A DNA stretch of 64,000 bases from NCBI GenBank assembly GCA_963556495.2, contig OY747709.1, positions 22,314,400 to 22,378,399 of the forward strand, given 5' to 3'. Under the pieces are notes generated by a model. The model made no database searches. It was not told the origin of the DNA and worked only from the letters and a program-made list of their open reading frames with translations. Below, piece after piece: positions 51,090 through 62,985 of this stretch (its first letter is position 1; every line of letters starts with the position of its first letter). The stretch comes from Valencia hispanica (taxonomy: Eukaryota; Chordata; Actinopteri; Cyprinodontiformes; Valenciidae). A program made the position numbers and the translations under genes.

Positions 51090-51860
51090 CTTTGTTATCT
51101 ACATAGAAGTGTATTATGAGCATGCCCACCTTGGCTTGAGACCGTCCACTGGAAGATGGTGGCCAGAGAGAGGAGAGCGCATCTTGGCTGATGGAAGCTA
51201 ACCATTAGCAACTCTACAACATGGACACTGCCGGTTGGGCTTGTGTTATTTGTGGACATAGACATCCGTGTTGCCTTTTTTACCCAAGAAAGAGGAGCTG
51301 AGGATGAAACAGTTGGAATTTGCTTTGGAACATCACCAGTGAAGTAAGTTAAAGAGGTTAAATGCAACTTCTTCCCCAAAATAAACGTAACAATAGCCTT
51401 TTTATTTGACCATTTATGACTCAAACATCTCCTGATGAGCATACTGACACCTTGTCAGCTCACAGTGGCTGCACCTATAAGCCTGTATCCAATTTTTTCT
51501 ATTTTCTGTCGGGTCAAATTTTCCCGCGCTGTCTGCGGATGTGACGTCAACCGCGTTCATGTTAAATGTTTCAGATCACTCTGCCACCACCGCTAGTCAG
51601 CAATCGCAAGCAGTTCAATGGATTGTGCGAATACACAGAAGAGACCAAGGACAACTCTGACACCAATAGTAACTCCACATAAGACTAAAAAAGTTAAACC
51701 CCTGACAAGTGCCCGAAAAAGATAGAAGATTGAGATCGACTGGCGTAGGAGCTCGCACTGCGAGAGCGAGCAGAAAGGAAGAGCTGTTCCGTTTTTTTGG
51801 CCACACGTGTCAGTCGCGAGTTTAAATGTCAGAAAATTGCATATAGCCCCTTTAAGTTAG
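51090..51860. mobile_element. Putative non-autonomous DNA element, CpG-rich
   Basis: 51490-51850 has many CpGs in an AT-rich region (cccgcgctgtctgcgg, gcactgcgagagcgagc, gtcagtcgcgag) and ends in 'gcatatagcccctttaa', a phrase I associate with common teleost repeats. No second copy is present here to delimit it, so ends and class are uncertain. A CpG-rich regulatory segment is an alternative. Confidence 0.4.
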
Positions 51861-52188
51861 TTATTTGTTTGGAGGCAGCATAAGAGTCACATTGCTGTTA
51901 GCCAATCAGAGGTGAGACATTTGCATATTATAGAGTAAGATTCGTAATCCTGACATTTCAACAAACTTCAACTTCCTGAAATAGGAGCGCCAGCGCTTTT
52001 TCTCCACAGAAAACGACTCACAAGGTTTCATTTAAACTAGAGACCACAGCAAATTTATTGAAAAGACAAGTGAATGAAACATTTAAAGAGATTTAAAAAG
52101 CCAAAATTCATCTTGAGGATATAGTAGTACAAAACCCATGGGTTAGAGAAATTCTAAAAGCCTGGTATGCGGCTAAAGGAAACTATGA

Positions 52189-52760
52189 GGCATGGGCCGG
52201 TATGAGATTCTGACGGTATGATAACCGTAGGCAAAAATATCACGGTTTCACGGTATTATGATTACAGCTCTAAAATGTGTATTTTTTAATGTCTGTATTT
52301 TTTTTTTAAAGAAAAAAACACTTTTTACCATAGCAGATATGGTAACTAACTAGCATGCTAAGATAAATCATCATTAGCATGCTAGTTACCATACTATCTG
52401 CCTCAGTAAAAAAAAAAAAGTTACTAAAGGATAGAGAGGAAGAAAAGATAAGATCAGGTAGTTACCATAACTGCCAAGGTAACAATCTCATTTCACTAAT
52501 GTCAGACGCTAATAAGCTCGTTCATTTCAAGACAGCATTAACTTTACCTTGAATTTAGCATACAACGATGGGTGGTGCTCCCGAACATGCGCATTCATTT
52601 TCGATGTATTGCCACTGTTCTCAAGCACGTTTTGCACGTCGGGCGACCTTCTTCTTCCAAGCTGTGAACGTCTGGCTTTGTACAGTAGCCGAAGTATTCC
52701 CAAACAGCCGCTTAGAGACGGTGGAAAAAGTTCAGTCATCACACAGCCTGCAGCGCTGGC
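52189..52760 (-). mobile_element. hAT relic with BED zinc-finger coding fragment
   Basis: The left end ggcatgggccggtatgagat and 'atatcacggtttcacggtatt' match a fish hAT terminus. On the minus strand (about 52700-52549) VWEYFGYCTKPDVHSLEEEG, then RPTCKTCLRTVA, then after a one-base frameshift GNTSKMNAHVREHHPSLYAK, is a BED-type zinc finger (CxxC ... HxxxH). No catalytic domain follows. A hairpin at 52333-52401 lies inside. Confidence 0.72.
52333..52401. repeat. Imperfect inverted repeat, ~27-bp arms
   Basis: Arms 52333-52360 (gcagatatggtaactaac..) and 52375-52401 (..gttaccatactatctgc) pair with a small bulge. The spacer is 14 bases. It lies within the hAT relic. Confidence 0.8.
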
Positions 52761-54883
52761 CGGTTGTCACTCACAACAAACGCAGGTGTGCGGTGGGGGG
52801 GTGCAAGGGAGGGGAGCCCATGCCTAGAGACGATAATGGCATGCATTTTATGTTGAAGGTGCAAGATGCCATTTGAAATGCAAGGTCTACACAATGTAAC
52901 ATTATCAAATCAAAAGTGTGTTCCTGCATATGCAACAGTGAACCACTATGACATGCAGAGTCCAACATATTATGGTACAGGCAATATGTAGTTTGACAAA
53001 AGAAAACTCCAAGCAAAACATAATACTAGGGGATCTTTTGTGGTTTGTCGAAAGATAAATTCAGTTAGAAAAAATAAAACCTGAAAGTATGTAAATGATG
53101 AAAACAGCAAATTTAGCTTACGTAGCTAACACAACCAAATGATGAAGAAAAATATGCGGGCCTGATCTCCTGTAGTTAATTTTACAATGACAGTAACATG
53201 TTTATTCATACTGAACTGTCAAACTTTAATCTATTATATTTTACGATTTGTATGTAGAGTTTGACTATTTCATCTTCTAACGTCTGTTGTTTGGTTTGCC
53301 GCTGAATGGAAAAACTATAAACAAAAAAGATCAATTTTATAACTGATCTTTGGGCATTTTGATAAACTCCACACTGTTGCAGCAGAACCAACATGAATAC
53401 TCTGCACTAGAAACCTCCCTGTTGTTCCTTTTCCCAGCAGGGATAAAACACAACAAAGCCGCTCTCTCAGAAAAAGCTACAGCCAAGCTTCCCTTACCTC
53501 AATAAGTGTGTGGGGGCAGTTTTGGATCTGGGCTACTGTTTTTATTATGATTTCTAACATGATTAAAAGAAAACATTTCATTCTATTACAATATATTCCA
53601 CAAAGTTAAGGGGGATGTTTTGATGGCAAAGTGCAAACAAAGGGTACAAAATAAGTCAAATTAAAATATTGTTATTTTGCGCAAAATGATGTTCAAGTAG
53701 TGCCTGAGACCAGGTCTAATGCATGCTGATCTGTCTGTGATTATAACAGAAAATCCCCCATAGTGAAATGTTCTTTCAGTTAAATATTCCATTAGTGCAA
53801 AAATGAAAATCAGATGATGTGTAGTTGTGGTGTTATTGCTGATTCTGTCTTGTCCATTCCTGTTCCTTCCTCTTTACAATCTGTCATCTCTTGGGCTCTC
53901 TGGCTCCTACATCCTCCATCGTTACCTGTCCTTTTCTTTGGCACATTTTCTGTCATTCTTCTGTCACTGTTAAATGGGGTTCCCCCAGCTTGTCTCTCTC
54001 CTGAGCCAACCATACTTTATCTGCTGGCGCAGTGCAGGAAAAAGAGACAGGAGGAACAAAAGAAGACTGCAATGAGTCATGGAAGGTGATTAAGAAATGA
54101 ATAGACCCTGCTGCTGGAATCTTTGCCAAACTGCCCATGTGCCCCAACACAGTCTGCAATCTGCAGATAGACACAATGCTTTACTTTTCTTACGCCTGCC
54201 ATTCGCCTTTAATTGTATAGACATTCAGTGGTCTTGGGAGCCTGCCGGACTTCAGATAAAGCTCATGTATTCATGCATTAATCACTGCCAGCCAGGACAG
54301 ACCCTTCCCGGGCGCTTCACCTGCCTCAAGACCCCAATTGAAGGCACCGTATAAATATCTAGCAGATAAACGAAACTAATGGAGCGGCATTAAGCCAGTG
54401 CTTAACGTTCAACCACCCACTCAAACCAGTCCCAGAGCTCAAGATGCCTCGTTGTCATTTCATATAATAATGAAAGGCTGCCGAATGTGTGAGACAGTCC
54501 ATTCAAGAAAGAGTGTAGGCTAGGATGTTATTAGTTGGTGACACGACACAGGAGACAATGAGCTGCTGTTTGAGAGACTTTACTGGGGAGAAGTGGATTT
54601 TTGGGGAATGTCATTCTCAGAAAAGCTATCAAGAGGAGGAATTATTCAATCTGCTGGGTGAAAGATGTCCAACCATAAATAGTACACTGATAAATCTAAA
54701 TTTCTGGCATACTATTCCTGTCGTTATTGTGACATTTACGAAATACAAATAATTTTAGTCATTCTAAAGTCCAAGATTTCTTATATATATACATATATAC
54801 ATACACACACTTTTCATGAGCTGAAGCATTTTCTGAGCATTTGCATTTTCTGAAACATTTACTGTATACACAAAATACCCATC
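52761..54883. other. Intronic sequence, nothing recognised
   Basis: No coding or repeat signal that I can support beyond a short (TA)/(CA) run at 54781-54810. Confidence 0.4.
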
Positions 54884-55257
54884 TAGCCATCCATCCACTT
54901 TCTGTACCCGTCATTCCTGTGCAGGGTTGTGGGGAGGCTGGTGCCTATCTCCAGCTGTCATGGGGCGAGATACACCCTGGACAGGTTGCCAGTCCATCGC
55001 AGGGCAACACAGAGACACACAGGACCAACAACCAAGCATACACTCACACACTCATACCTAAGGGGAATTTTAGAGAAACCAATTTACCTAACAGTCATGC
55101 TTTTGGACTGTGGGAGGAAGCTGGAGTACCTGGAGAGAACCCACACATGCACAGGGAGAACATACAAACTCCATGCAGAAAGACCCCAGGCTGGGATTTG
55201 AACCCAGTACCTTCTTGCTGCAAGGCAACAGTGCTACCAACTGTGCCACTGTGCAGC
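54884..55257 (-). mobile_element. tRNA-headed SINE, longest copy of GATG-tailed family
   Basis: On the minus strand it runs from a tRNA-like head (gcacagtggcacagttggta; B box complement at 55194-55204, ggatttgaacc) through 'ttctccctgtgcatgtgtgg', 'cccacagtccaaaagcatga', 'tgtgttgccctgcgatggac' and 'agctggagataggcacc' to the tail 'gtggatggatgg'. It includes the ~60-bp 'cctgtccagggtgtatctc' segment missing from the 33792 copy. acacaaaa near both ends may be a duplicated target. Confidence 0.85.
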
Positions 55258-55264
55258 AACACAA

Positions 55265-55345
55265 AAGTGTGAGTCTGTGCGTCCCTTGGTTGTGTGTCTC
55301 TGTGTGTCTCTGTGTGGCCTGCGATGGACTGCTCACACATCCAGA
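55265..55345 (+). mobile_element. Short inverted fragment of the same SINE
   Basis: 'ttggttgtgtgtctctgtgtgtctctgtgtggcctgcgatggactgctcacac' matches the middle of the neighbouring SINE but in the opposite orientation, so the pair forms a partial inverted repeat. Confidence 0.5.
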
Positions 55346-56189
55346 TCCCAGATTATCCAGTCTTCTTGACCTTTTCATGACTTCATCAGCTCTTTGCTTT
55401 CAGCTACACTCTCTGCCTGCCCTTTCCTTTTCAGCATTTCTGTCACTTATAGTCTGAACTTTGTTTTTAAATGTGAGATAAAGAAATTGGAAAATAATAA
55501 AAGTTGACTGAACTTCACAAACAGGAGGACATTTTATTTGTTCTAATACAAAAAGCAAACACAGGCTGCTTGTCTTCGACATTTAACAATATTTCTGTCT
55601 TATAAATAAAGACACCATTATATGGCAATATAAAGGAATGGCAATTTCACATCGATGCACAATAGCCGCATAAACACAGCCAGTAAACAAGACATGAAAA
55701 AAAAAAGTTAAACTGATGGAGACTGTGCTGTTCCTTCAAATTGGTTACAATTTACATAGTTATCTACAGTGGAAAAACACAATAAAGATTTTGCAGAGCC
55801 CCAAAGAGTCGTTTAGGCTTCCTGAAATAGTTGCTATTGACAACCACATCTGTGTGTGTCTTCAGAATGCAAAATAATGGTAGGATATTTTATCCCCCAA
55901 TGATCTAATTCTAATCAAATTACAGAGAATTTGCACATTTTTATATGCAAGACAAACAGGAGTAAAGAAGGCATTAACATTTTTTATGCAGCAGCAAATG
56001 TAAACTCCTGAGACTATTAAAAGAAAATATGTTCTCTAGCCATGATCTGAGTTAACAAAATACAGAAACTAAAGTCACATTTAAACTGGATGATGATAGG
56101 AAATCTGACAATTTTTAGCTTTTTTTGCCATGATCAGTGACTGATCAGTGACTGTTTTCAAACACTATCACACAACTGTGTGACGTCGT
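55346..56189. other. Intronic sequence, nothing recognised
   Basis: No coding or repeat signal that I can support apart from a 'gatcagtgact' direct repeat at 56132-56153. Confidence 0.4.
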
Positions 56190-57225
56190 GTGACATTATC
56201 CTTCTTACATGTAAAGCACTTGACTATCAAGCTCCACTATACATCAGAGATCTGATTGTTCCATATGTTCCTAACAGAGCACTTCACTCTCAGACTGCAG
56301 GTTTACTGGTGGTTCCTAGGATTTCTAAAAGCAGAAGGGGAGGAGAATTTTTGTTATCAGGCTCCTCTCCTGTGGAAATAGCTCAGAGGTTTAGTCCATG
56401 AGGTCAAACACCCTGTCTACTTTTGAGACCAGGCTTAAAATTTCCCTTTTTAATAAAGCTTATAGTTAGAGTGGCTTAGATTATCATGAGCCATCTCTGT
56501 AATTATGCTGCTATAGGCTTAGACTGATGGAGAACAGACTGACCACTTTCCTTCACTCTGCTATTTTTCTCTTCTACTACTCTCCAATTCAGTTATCTGT
56601 TGTAATTTCAACTGTTAACTTTAGGTTTTCTGTCAGTGTTTTTCTCTCCATAGAAGCTACACCTGGTCTGGCATTCTGCTCAGCTTTGATGCTTTGTTGG
56701 AGGGGGACATCAGCTGGGATAATGGTCCCAGTAACTGCACATTCTCCATGTCCTGTTATTCAACGTTTCACTTTCTTTAACACAGAAAGTACTCTTACAT
56801 CAGTTGTTCTGTTCTTTTTGTGTCTCTGCTTTGTCATCTCAAACCCCCCCAGTCAATCATGGCACATGGCGCCGCTTGTACTTAGCCAGGTTCTGCTGGA
56901 AGTTTCTTCCTGTTTAAGAGGAGTTTTTCTTCTCCACTGTCGCTACATGCTTGCTCAGTATGAAGAATTGCTGTGAAGTCAACAACACAATGCAGACGAC
57001 TGTTTACTGTTGCTACATGTTCGTTCAGGAGGAGTGTATTCTGCAAGTCAATGACTCCATGCAATCTGTTGGGTTTCCTTTGATAGAAAACTTTAAAACG
57101 AATTAAATAATTAACTGAAGGATTAATTGGAATGTATGTATAATTGAATAGAAATTGTGCCTTGAGATGACGTGCTGTGAATTGCTGCTATATAAATAAA
57201 ATAAACTGAATTGAATTGCCTCTGC
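56190..57225 (+). mobile_element. L2-clade LINE, 3' end with long UTR
   Basis: Starts inside the C-terminal coding region: ILLTCKALDYQAPLYIRDLI, PYVPNRALHSQTAGLLVVPR, then after a frameshift SNTLSTFETRLKISLFNKAYS and a stop at about 56470. This order (YKAL..APxYI.DL..Y.P.R.LRS) is characteristic of fish L2 elements. The ~750-bp UTR ends 'tgaattgctgctatataaataaaataaactgaattgaattg'. The UTR matches the minus-strand copy at 62515-62985. The catalytic RT is absent through 5' truncation. Confidence 0.85.
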
Positions 57226-58914
57226 TCCTAATATGTTAAACATGCGACAGAGTAAGGTGAGAAAAACAATTTTCAGTGCTTTTGTTGTTATAATGTAGCT
57301 GTGAAAAAACTCGGAATCAGAAAGTGTCTACAAAATTCTGATTGGTGCATCTGTGATCCCAATTTTTTTTTTATTCAAATTATTAAACAATTGTTCAGTA
57401 TATCATCTGTTTTATGCTACACTCTAAAGGGGTTTAATCTTTGCATGGAAAATTGTGATGTCATAACCAAGGCAATGAACCTTCTCCTGCTCCATCCAAT
57501 TAAGCATAACATATTTTGTTATTGATTATTTTAAAATCCATAACTTCTATTAATTAATGATTTTACAATAAATTGTTGAAAGTATTGGTATTTTTTTATT
57601 AAGTAATTTTTTGATTTCATAGTTATGTGTCAAAGCAGCATATTTAGCTGATAATGTACATCATAGTCTTGTAGGCAATTCTTAAAGGTCAGATGACAGA
57701 AAGCAGTGGACAAAAAGTTAATAGGGTAAGAATTTGTCCATTTTGTTAATGGCTCATGGTTAAACAGGCAAGTGGGAAATGAAACGCTGCCATAATAAAA
57801 TAAATAAACAAAAATAGTGAAAATAAGCAACAGACAACTTGAACAACCTGTAACGGAGTAAATAATTACTTCAGAATTCAAGCATACTTTGAAGGATGTT
57901 TTTTTTAACATAATGGGTTGAATTTACTCATGAATTATGCTGCCAATTAAGTTTTTTTCAGTCTGCCAATTCAGGAATTAGCATGCCTCAGTGTACTCGA
58001 GTGTCTGAACTGAAGAAACGTGTCCTGTGTTAAAGATGTGAAACAGTAATGCATGTAAGCAAGTAGAAATCTTCAAGGCAATGTGGGGAAACTGAGAAAT
58101 AGAACACAAAAAAAGCACAAATATCGCTGGGAACTATCAAGACAATACACATTCTGTAAAATATTTTTAAGGCATTATTTTCAAAGATTGAACAAGCTCT
58201 GCTCTGTTGAGAAAAGATGCAGTACAACAAATAATGTCTCTGCTGCATGTAGTCTTCTGAAGTGGTTCCTGATGGCCCACTGATTGGATGTGCTTGTTTG
58301 AATTTTAAAAGCTTGAACCGGGTTAAAGATTAAGTATCTATCTTAAATGCTGTTTGAGAATGAAAACAGCACAAAGAAGAAGAATATAATTTGCATGAGT
58401 TTGTCTCATATCTGCTGTGGTGTTGGAACAGAGAGTTGAACTTAGGTCACAGCAATATGTAGGCAATCAAGGTTTAGAACTGGGTTTAAGAAAAGGAAAA
58501 AAGATGAGCACAGGCATCATCACTGCTTGCAATATACATATAGCAAAGAACTGTCAAGACTGCAACAAGTATTAGCTAATTATTTATTTACCATGCATTT
58601 AGTCTTTTTATGCCTGTAATATATTTTGTAGCACTTGGTGTTTAATGCAGCACAAAAGTTGTAATAGGTTAAGAGTAGTAAGGTGGTATTGTAATTAAGA
58701 AACAACTTAAGTAAACACCAGGGACTCAGATGTTCAGACACATACTAACTTAGACTGGAGTTGTCACTCAATACATCTTCCATTAATTAGTACTGTGTGC
58801 TTTTCAGTGACATTGTTATTGTTATACTGTATATACATCTATTGTTTGTCACTGTGGTTTCTTGGTTCTCTGTTTTGTTCAGTTTTTTTATCTCTCTCCT
58901 TCTGTCGGTGTAAA
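57226..58914. other. Intronic sequence, nothing recognised
   Basis: No coding or repeat signal that I can support. Confidence 0.4.
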
Positions 58915-59045
58915 GTAGATTTCCAAAATGTATCTCCTGTATTCTCTCTCTTCCTCTGTTCTATTTCTCTCCCGTCTCCCTGTTAACTTTCTCCCCCTCC
59001 TCTCTTTCTTTCTTTTTTCTCCTTTTCCTTAATTTTCCATCTCTG
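58915..59045 (+). repeat. Polypyrimidine tract, TCTC-rich
   Basis: Almost only C and T on the plus strand from 58930 to 59040, apart from scattered purines. Low-complexity. Confidence 0.75.
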
Positions 59046-59299
59046 TGTCTGTTGCGATTTAAATAAACCCAAAAGCAAATTCTACTTTGTTTTAAACTAT
59101 ATATCAAGTGGAACATTATAGCGAAGGCGTATTGCTCCACTTGTTAGGCTAATTTATGGCATTCTGACAACATTTTGATCATTATACTCAGTAAAAAAAA
59201 CAAAAAAAGACTACAAGAAACACGTTTTTTGAATGCCAAAACAACAACAGCCCTGTTGTTGAGATAGAAATAGGGCATTCATTTTTTCCTATAGTTTGA

Positions 59300-59454
59300 T
59301 AGACTACTCATTATGTTGGGTATATGTTTGCCATTAATGCAAAGCAGAAAAACAAAAACTCGGTTTTCTTGTTCATTTATCGCAAGTCATATTGTTATTG
59401 CAACTTTCACCTATATAAATGCACATTATTTTCCTAATATGGTGCAGCCCTAGT
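59300..59454 (-). mobile_element. hAT-like terminus (tagggctgca)
   Basis: The plus strand ends 'cacctatataaatgcacattattttcc...ggtgcagcccta' at 59454. Its complement, tagggctgcacc, is a known hAT end with the accompanying 'atcgcaa...attgttattgcaac' motif. The other end was not found and no 8-bp duplication could be verified. Confidence 0.45.
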
Positions 59455-59464
59455 GGCCTACCTC

Positions 59465-60000
59465 CCAAAACTTTTACAAGTCCCATTATGACTCAGTCAG
59501 GAGGTCACATAAGAACACAGAACAACATCTAAAACACTGCAGGCCTCACTTGCCTCAGTTAAGGCTGGTGTTCATCCTTCAATAATAAGAAAGAGATTGG
59601 GCAAAAACAGCACACATGGGAGAGTTCCAAGGTGAAAACCACTGCAGATCAAAAAGAACACAAAGAACCGGATCCTTATATTCAAACAAATCTTAATCAA
59701 GAGAGACAAAGGTATACGTTTTTGGAAGGTTTGTGTCTTGTTTCTACTAACTAACATAGCAATTTAGAAAGAAAAACATCATATTAACAAGCAAACATGG
59801 AGGTGGTAGTGTGATCTGGGGATGGTTTGTTTCTTGGGAACCTGCACGATTTGGCGTAAATGACAAAACCATGAATTCTGCTCTCTAGCAGAAAAAAAGT
59901 GACCTTAAGCTTAAGCTCTTTTGTGTTATGCAGTAGGACAGCAATCTGATGCACACCAGTAAGCTCATGCTAAATGGCTAACATAAATTTATTAATAAAT
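59465..60000 (+). pseudogene. Tc1-like transposase relic (family D)
   Basis: 'ggaggtcacataagaacacagaacaacatctaaa', 'tgcaggcctcacttgcctcagttaaggc', 'agaaagagattgggcaaaaac' and 'ggagagttccaaggtgaaaaccactgc' give the HTH/linker. 'tttttggaaggtttgtgtc' (59720), 'aacatggaggtggtagtgtgatctgggg' (59793) and 'gcagtaggacagcaatctgatgcacaccag' (59930) give the catalytic core, with the second Asp codon (gac) still there. It is full of indels. Homologous to 42690-43085. Confidence 0.78.
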
Positions 60001-60567
60001 AAAAAAGGTTTTGTATTGGCATAGAAAAAATTTCAATTTAAATTCATCTTTGCCATTGAAAGAATACATGTGTTTATGTTTAGCTGTAGTAGATTCTCAA
60101 TGCTAGAACAATCTAGGTGTGACTGTCTCTCATTTTCTTAAAACAATTTAGCATCCTGTTTATAGTACCAGTCAGCAGCATGGTTTATTGTCTTCCCTAA
60201 CTCTAACTTCTTGTAGTTGATGTCTAGTGTACAAAGGGCTGGGCTCTTCATCAAGGAGTTCCGAAAAAGTTATTCAATGGGATTCTATCTGCCGAGCCTT
60301 TATAAACTTCTTTAACAATGAATGCATAAATGATCAGCTCTTCACATAAGTGCACTTGTGCTGCAGCAGCAACTACTGAGGAATTTTGAGCTGCATAATT
60401 GCGTGTGCAGCTTGTCACACAGGGTGTGTATTATACTTTGCATTTTAAGTTTTGGGGTGGGGGACTGGGTTAGGATCCTTGCTTTAGGTCTAGACATGAA
60501 TTCATATAGTATTGATGCACCATTAAAGTGCAAATACAGCTAAACCCAGTTATTTACATACACTGTA
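60001..60567. other. Intronic sequence, nothing recognised
   Basis: No coding or repeat signal that I can support. Confidence 0.4.
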
Positions 60568-60770
60568 CAGATCCTTCTAAAAAAATTAGCATATTGTGAT
60601 GAAGTTCATTCTTTTCCATAATGTAATGATAAAAATTAAACTTTCATATATTTTAGATTCATTGCACACCAAATGAAATATTTCAGGTCTTTTATGGTTT
60701 TAAAACTGATGATTTTGGCATACAGCTCATGAAAACCCAAAATTCCTATCTCAAAAAATTAGCATATCAT
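60568..60770 (+). repeat. Left inverted repeat with two direct repeats
   Basis: Outer aaaaaaattagcatattgtg (60581-60600) and inner aaaaaattagcatatcatg share 'aaaaaattagcatat', presumed transposase sites. Pairs with 61976-62180. Confidence 0.9.
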
Positions 60771-60899
60771 GAAAAGGTTCTCTTAACGAGCTATTAACCT
60801 CTGAATCATCTGAATCAACTAATTAACTCTAAACACCTGCAAAAGATTCCTGAGGCTTTTAAAAACTCCCAACCTGGTTCATTATTCAAAACCGCAATC

Positions 60900-61904
60900 A
60901 TGGGTAAGACTGCCGACCTGACTGCTGCCCAGAAGGCCATCATTGACACCCTCAAGCAAGAGGGTAAGACACAGAAAGAAATTTCTGAACGAATAGGCTG
61001 TTCCCAGAGTGCTGTATCAAGGCACCTCAGTGGGAAGTCTGTGGGAAGGAAAAAGTGTGGCAGAAAACGCTGCACAACGAGAAGAGGTGACCGGACCCTG
61101 AGGAAGATTGGGGAGAAGGACGGATTCCAGACCTTGGGGGACCTGCGGAAGCAGTGGACTGAGTCTGGAGTAGAAACATCCAGAGCCACCGTGCACAGGC
61201 GTGTGCAGGAAATGGGCTACAGGTGCCGCATTCCCCAGGTCAAGCCACTTTTGAACCAGAAACAGCGGCAGAAGCGCCTGACGTGGGCTACAGAGAAGCA
61301 GCACTAGACTGTTGCTCAGTGGTCCAAAGTACTTTTTTCGGATGAAAGCAAATTTTGCATGTCATTCAGAAATCAAGGTGCCAGAGTCTGGAGGAAGACT
61401 GGGGAGAAGGAAATGCCTAAATGCCTGAAGTCCAGTGTCAAGTACCCACAGTCAGTGATGGTCTGGGGTGCCATGTCAGCTGCTGGTGTTGGTCCACTAT
61501 GTTTTATCAAGGGCAGGGTCAATGTTGCTAGCTATCAGGAGATTTTGGAGCACTTCATGCTTCCATCTGCTGAAAAGCTTTGTGGAGATGAAGATCTAAT
61601 TTTTCAGCACAACCTGGCACCTGCTCACAGTGCCAAAACCACTGGTAAATGGTTTACTGACCATGGTATTACTGGGCTCAATTGGCCTGCCAACTCTCCT
61701 GACCTGAACCCCATAGAGAATCTGTGGGATATTGTGAAGAGGAAGTTGAGAGACGCAAGACCCAACACTCTGGACGAGCTTAAGGCCGCTATCGAAGCAT
61801 CCTGGGCCTCCATAACACCTCAGCAGTGCCACAGACTGATTGCCTCCATGCCACGCTGCATTGAAGCAGTCATTTCTGCAAAAGGATTCCCGACCAAGTA
61901 TTGA
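60900..61904 (+). pseudogene. Tc1 transposase, 334 codons, one stop and one catalytic substitution
   Basis: The full length is in a single frame from ATG (MGKTADLTAAQKAIIDTLKQ) to FPTKY-stop. Residues 1-55 are the first helix-turn-helix (KEISERIGCSQSAVSRHL), followed by a basic GRKKCGRKR stretch (about 50-58) and a second HTH (about 66-115). The DDE domain then has LFSDESKF (first Asp, about residue 148), IFQHNLAPAHSAKT (about residue 237) and NPIENLWD (Glu, about residue 275). Two defects are visible. Codon 136 (61305-61307) is TAG where TGG (Trp, KQHWTVAQW) is expected. The second catalytic Asp reads Asn (AAC for GAC). Both are G-to-A changes on the coding strand. Without them the gene would be complete, so inactivation is recent. 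Readthrough alone would not restore activity. Confidence 0.95.
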
Positions 61905-61975
61905 GTGCATAACTGAACATAATTATTTGAAGGTTGACTTTTTTATATTAAAAACACTTTTCTTTTATTGGTCAG

Positions 61976-62180
61976 ATGAAATATGCTAATTTTTTTAGAT
62001 AGGAATTTTGGGTTTTCATGAGCTGTATGCCAAAATCATCAGTTTTAAAACAATAAAAGACCTGAAATATTTCAGTTGGTGTGCAATGAATCTAAAATAT
62101 ATGAAAGTTTAATTTTTATCATTACATTATGGAAAAGAATGAACTTTATCACAATATGCTAATTTTTTGAGAAGGATCTG
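61976..62180 (-). repeat. Right inverted repeat with two direct repeats
   Basis: Near-identical complement of 60568-60770. The outer end is cacaatatgctaatttttt followed by gagaaggatctg. Confidence 0.9.
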
Positions 62181-62234
62181 TATAAGATGAAAAAACAGAT
62201 TTTAGATAAAACATTTTTCTATATTTCAGAAGTT

Positions 62235-62335
62235 GACTTGTATTTTCCCACTGCCTTACCAGAGGCACGAGATCAGAAAAATATCCTAAGTGTCATCCCG
62301 CTGCCTTACCAGAGGTACCAGCCTCAAAACTTGGT
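62235..62335. repeat. Short direct repeat 'ctgccttaccagagg'
   Basis: cactgccttaccagaggcac and cgctgccttaccagaggtac are about 58 bp apart. Origin unknown. Confidence 0.7.
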
Positions 62336-62514
62336 GGAACTGTCTTTTAAATTTTGATCATTCAATTTTGATTATTTGGATATCCTTTCACAAGCTTCTC
62401 ACAATAGCTTGCTGGAATTAGGACTGGAGTATTGAGCCAGGTTTGAAGGTCCCCTTTTCAATTCTGCTGATGTTCTAAGGTTCTGAGATTAGGGCTTGTC
62501 TATTTTCAGTTAAA

Positions 62515-62985
62515 TTCTATTCAGTTTATTTATACAGCGCCAATTATAACAGATGTCATCTCAAGGCACATTACAAGAAAAGTAATTTCAATCATCCATC
62601 CATTCCAAACAGTTTTAAAGTTTTCTATTTAGGGAATCCTTGTGAATTGTTGTGTCGTTGACTTTTAAGCAGTCCCTCATACTCAGCAAGCATGTAGCGA
62701 CAGTGGAGAGGAAAAAACGTCTCTTCAACAGGAAGAAACCTCCAACAGAACCTGGCTCAGTACAACTGGCCATCTGCCACGACTGTCTGAGGATTTGAGA
62801 AGACAGAGCTGAGAAACAGAAAAAGCAAGAACTGATGTAGGAGTACTTTCTGTATTAAAGAAAGTAAATAAGTTCATAACAGGACACGGAAGACATTCAG
62901 CTACTGGGGGCATCCCAGTCGATGCCCCCCTCTAACAAGCCATCACAGCTGAGCAGAATGCCAGACCAGGTGTAGCTTCTTCACC
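62515..62985 (-). mobile_element. L2-clade LINE 3' UTR, truncated copy
   Basis: The reverse complement matches 56650-57225: 'gaagctacacctggtctggcattctgctcagct', 'tccactgtcgctacatgcttgct', 'gccttgagatgaca' and a terminal 'tataaataaactgaatag'. No coding part remains. It carries a hairpin gggggcatc..gatgccccc at about 62906-62929. Confidence 0.82.

Larger units (their letters stand above)
60568..62180 (+). mobile_element. Full-length Tc1/mariner transposon (family C), best preserved
   Basis: 1613 bp flanked by TA (60566-60567, 62181-62182), starting cagatccttct and ending in its near complement agaaggatctg. Inverted repeats of about 205 bp (60568-60770, 61976-62180) each hold two copies of 'aaaaaattagcatat' (outer 60583 and inner 60755 on the left; 61981 and 62157 on the right, reversed). 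This is the IR/DR design. A leader of about 130 bp precedes the transposase. The repeats are nearly identical, so the copy is the youngest Tc1 here. Confidence 0.96.
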
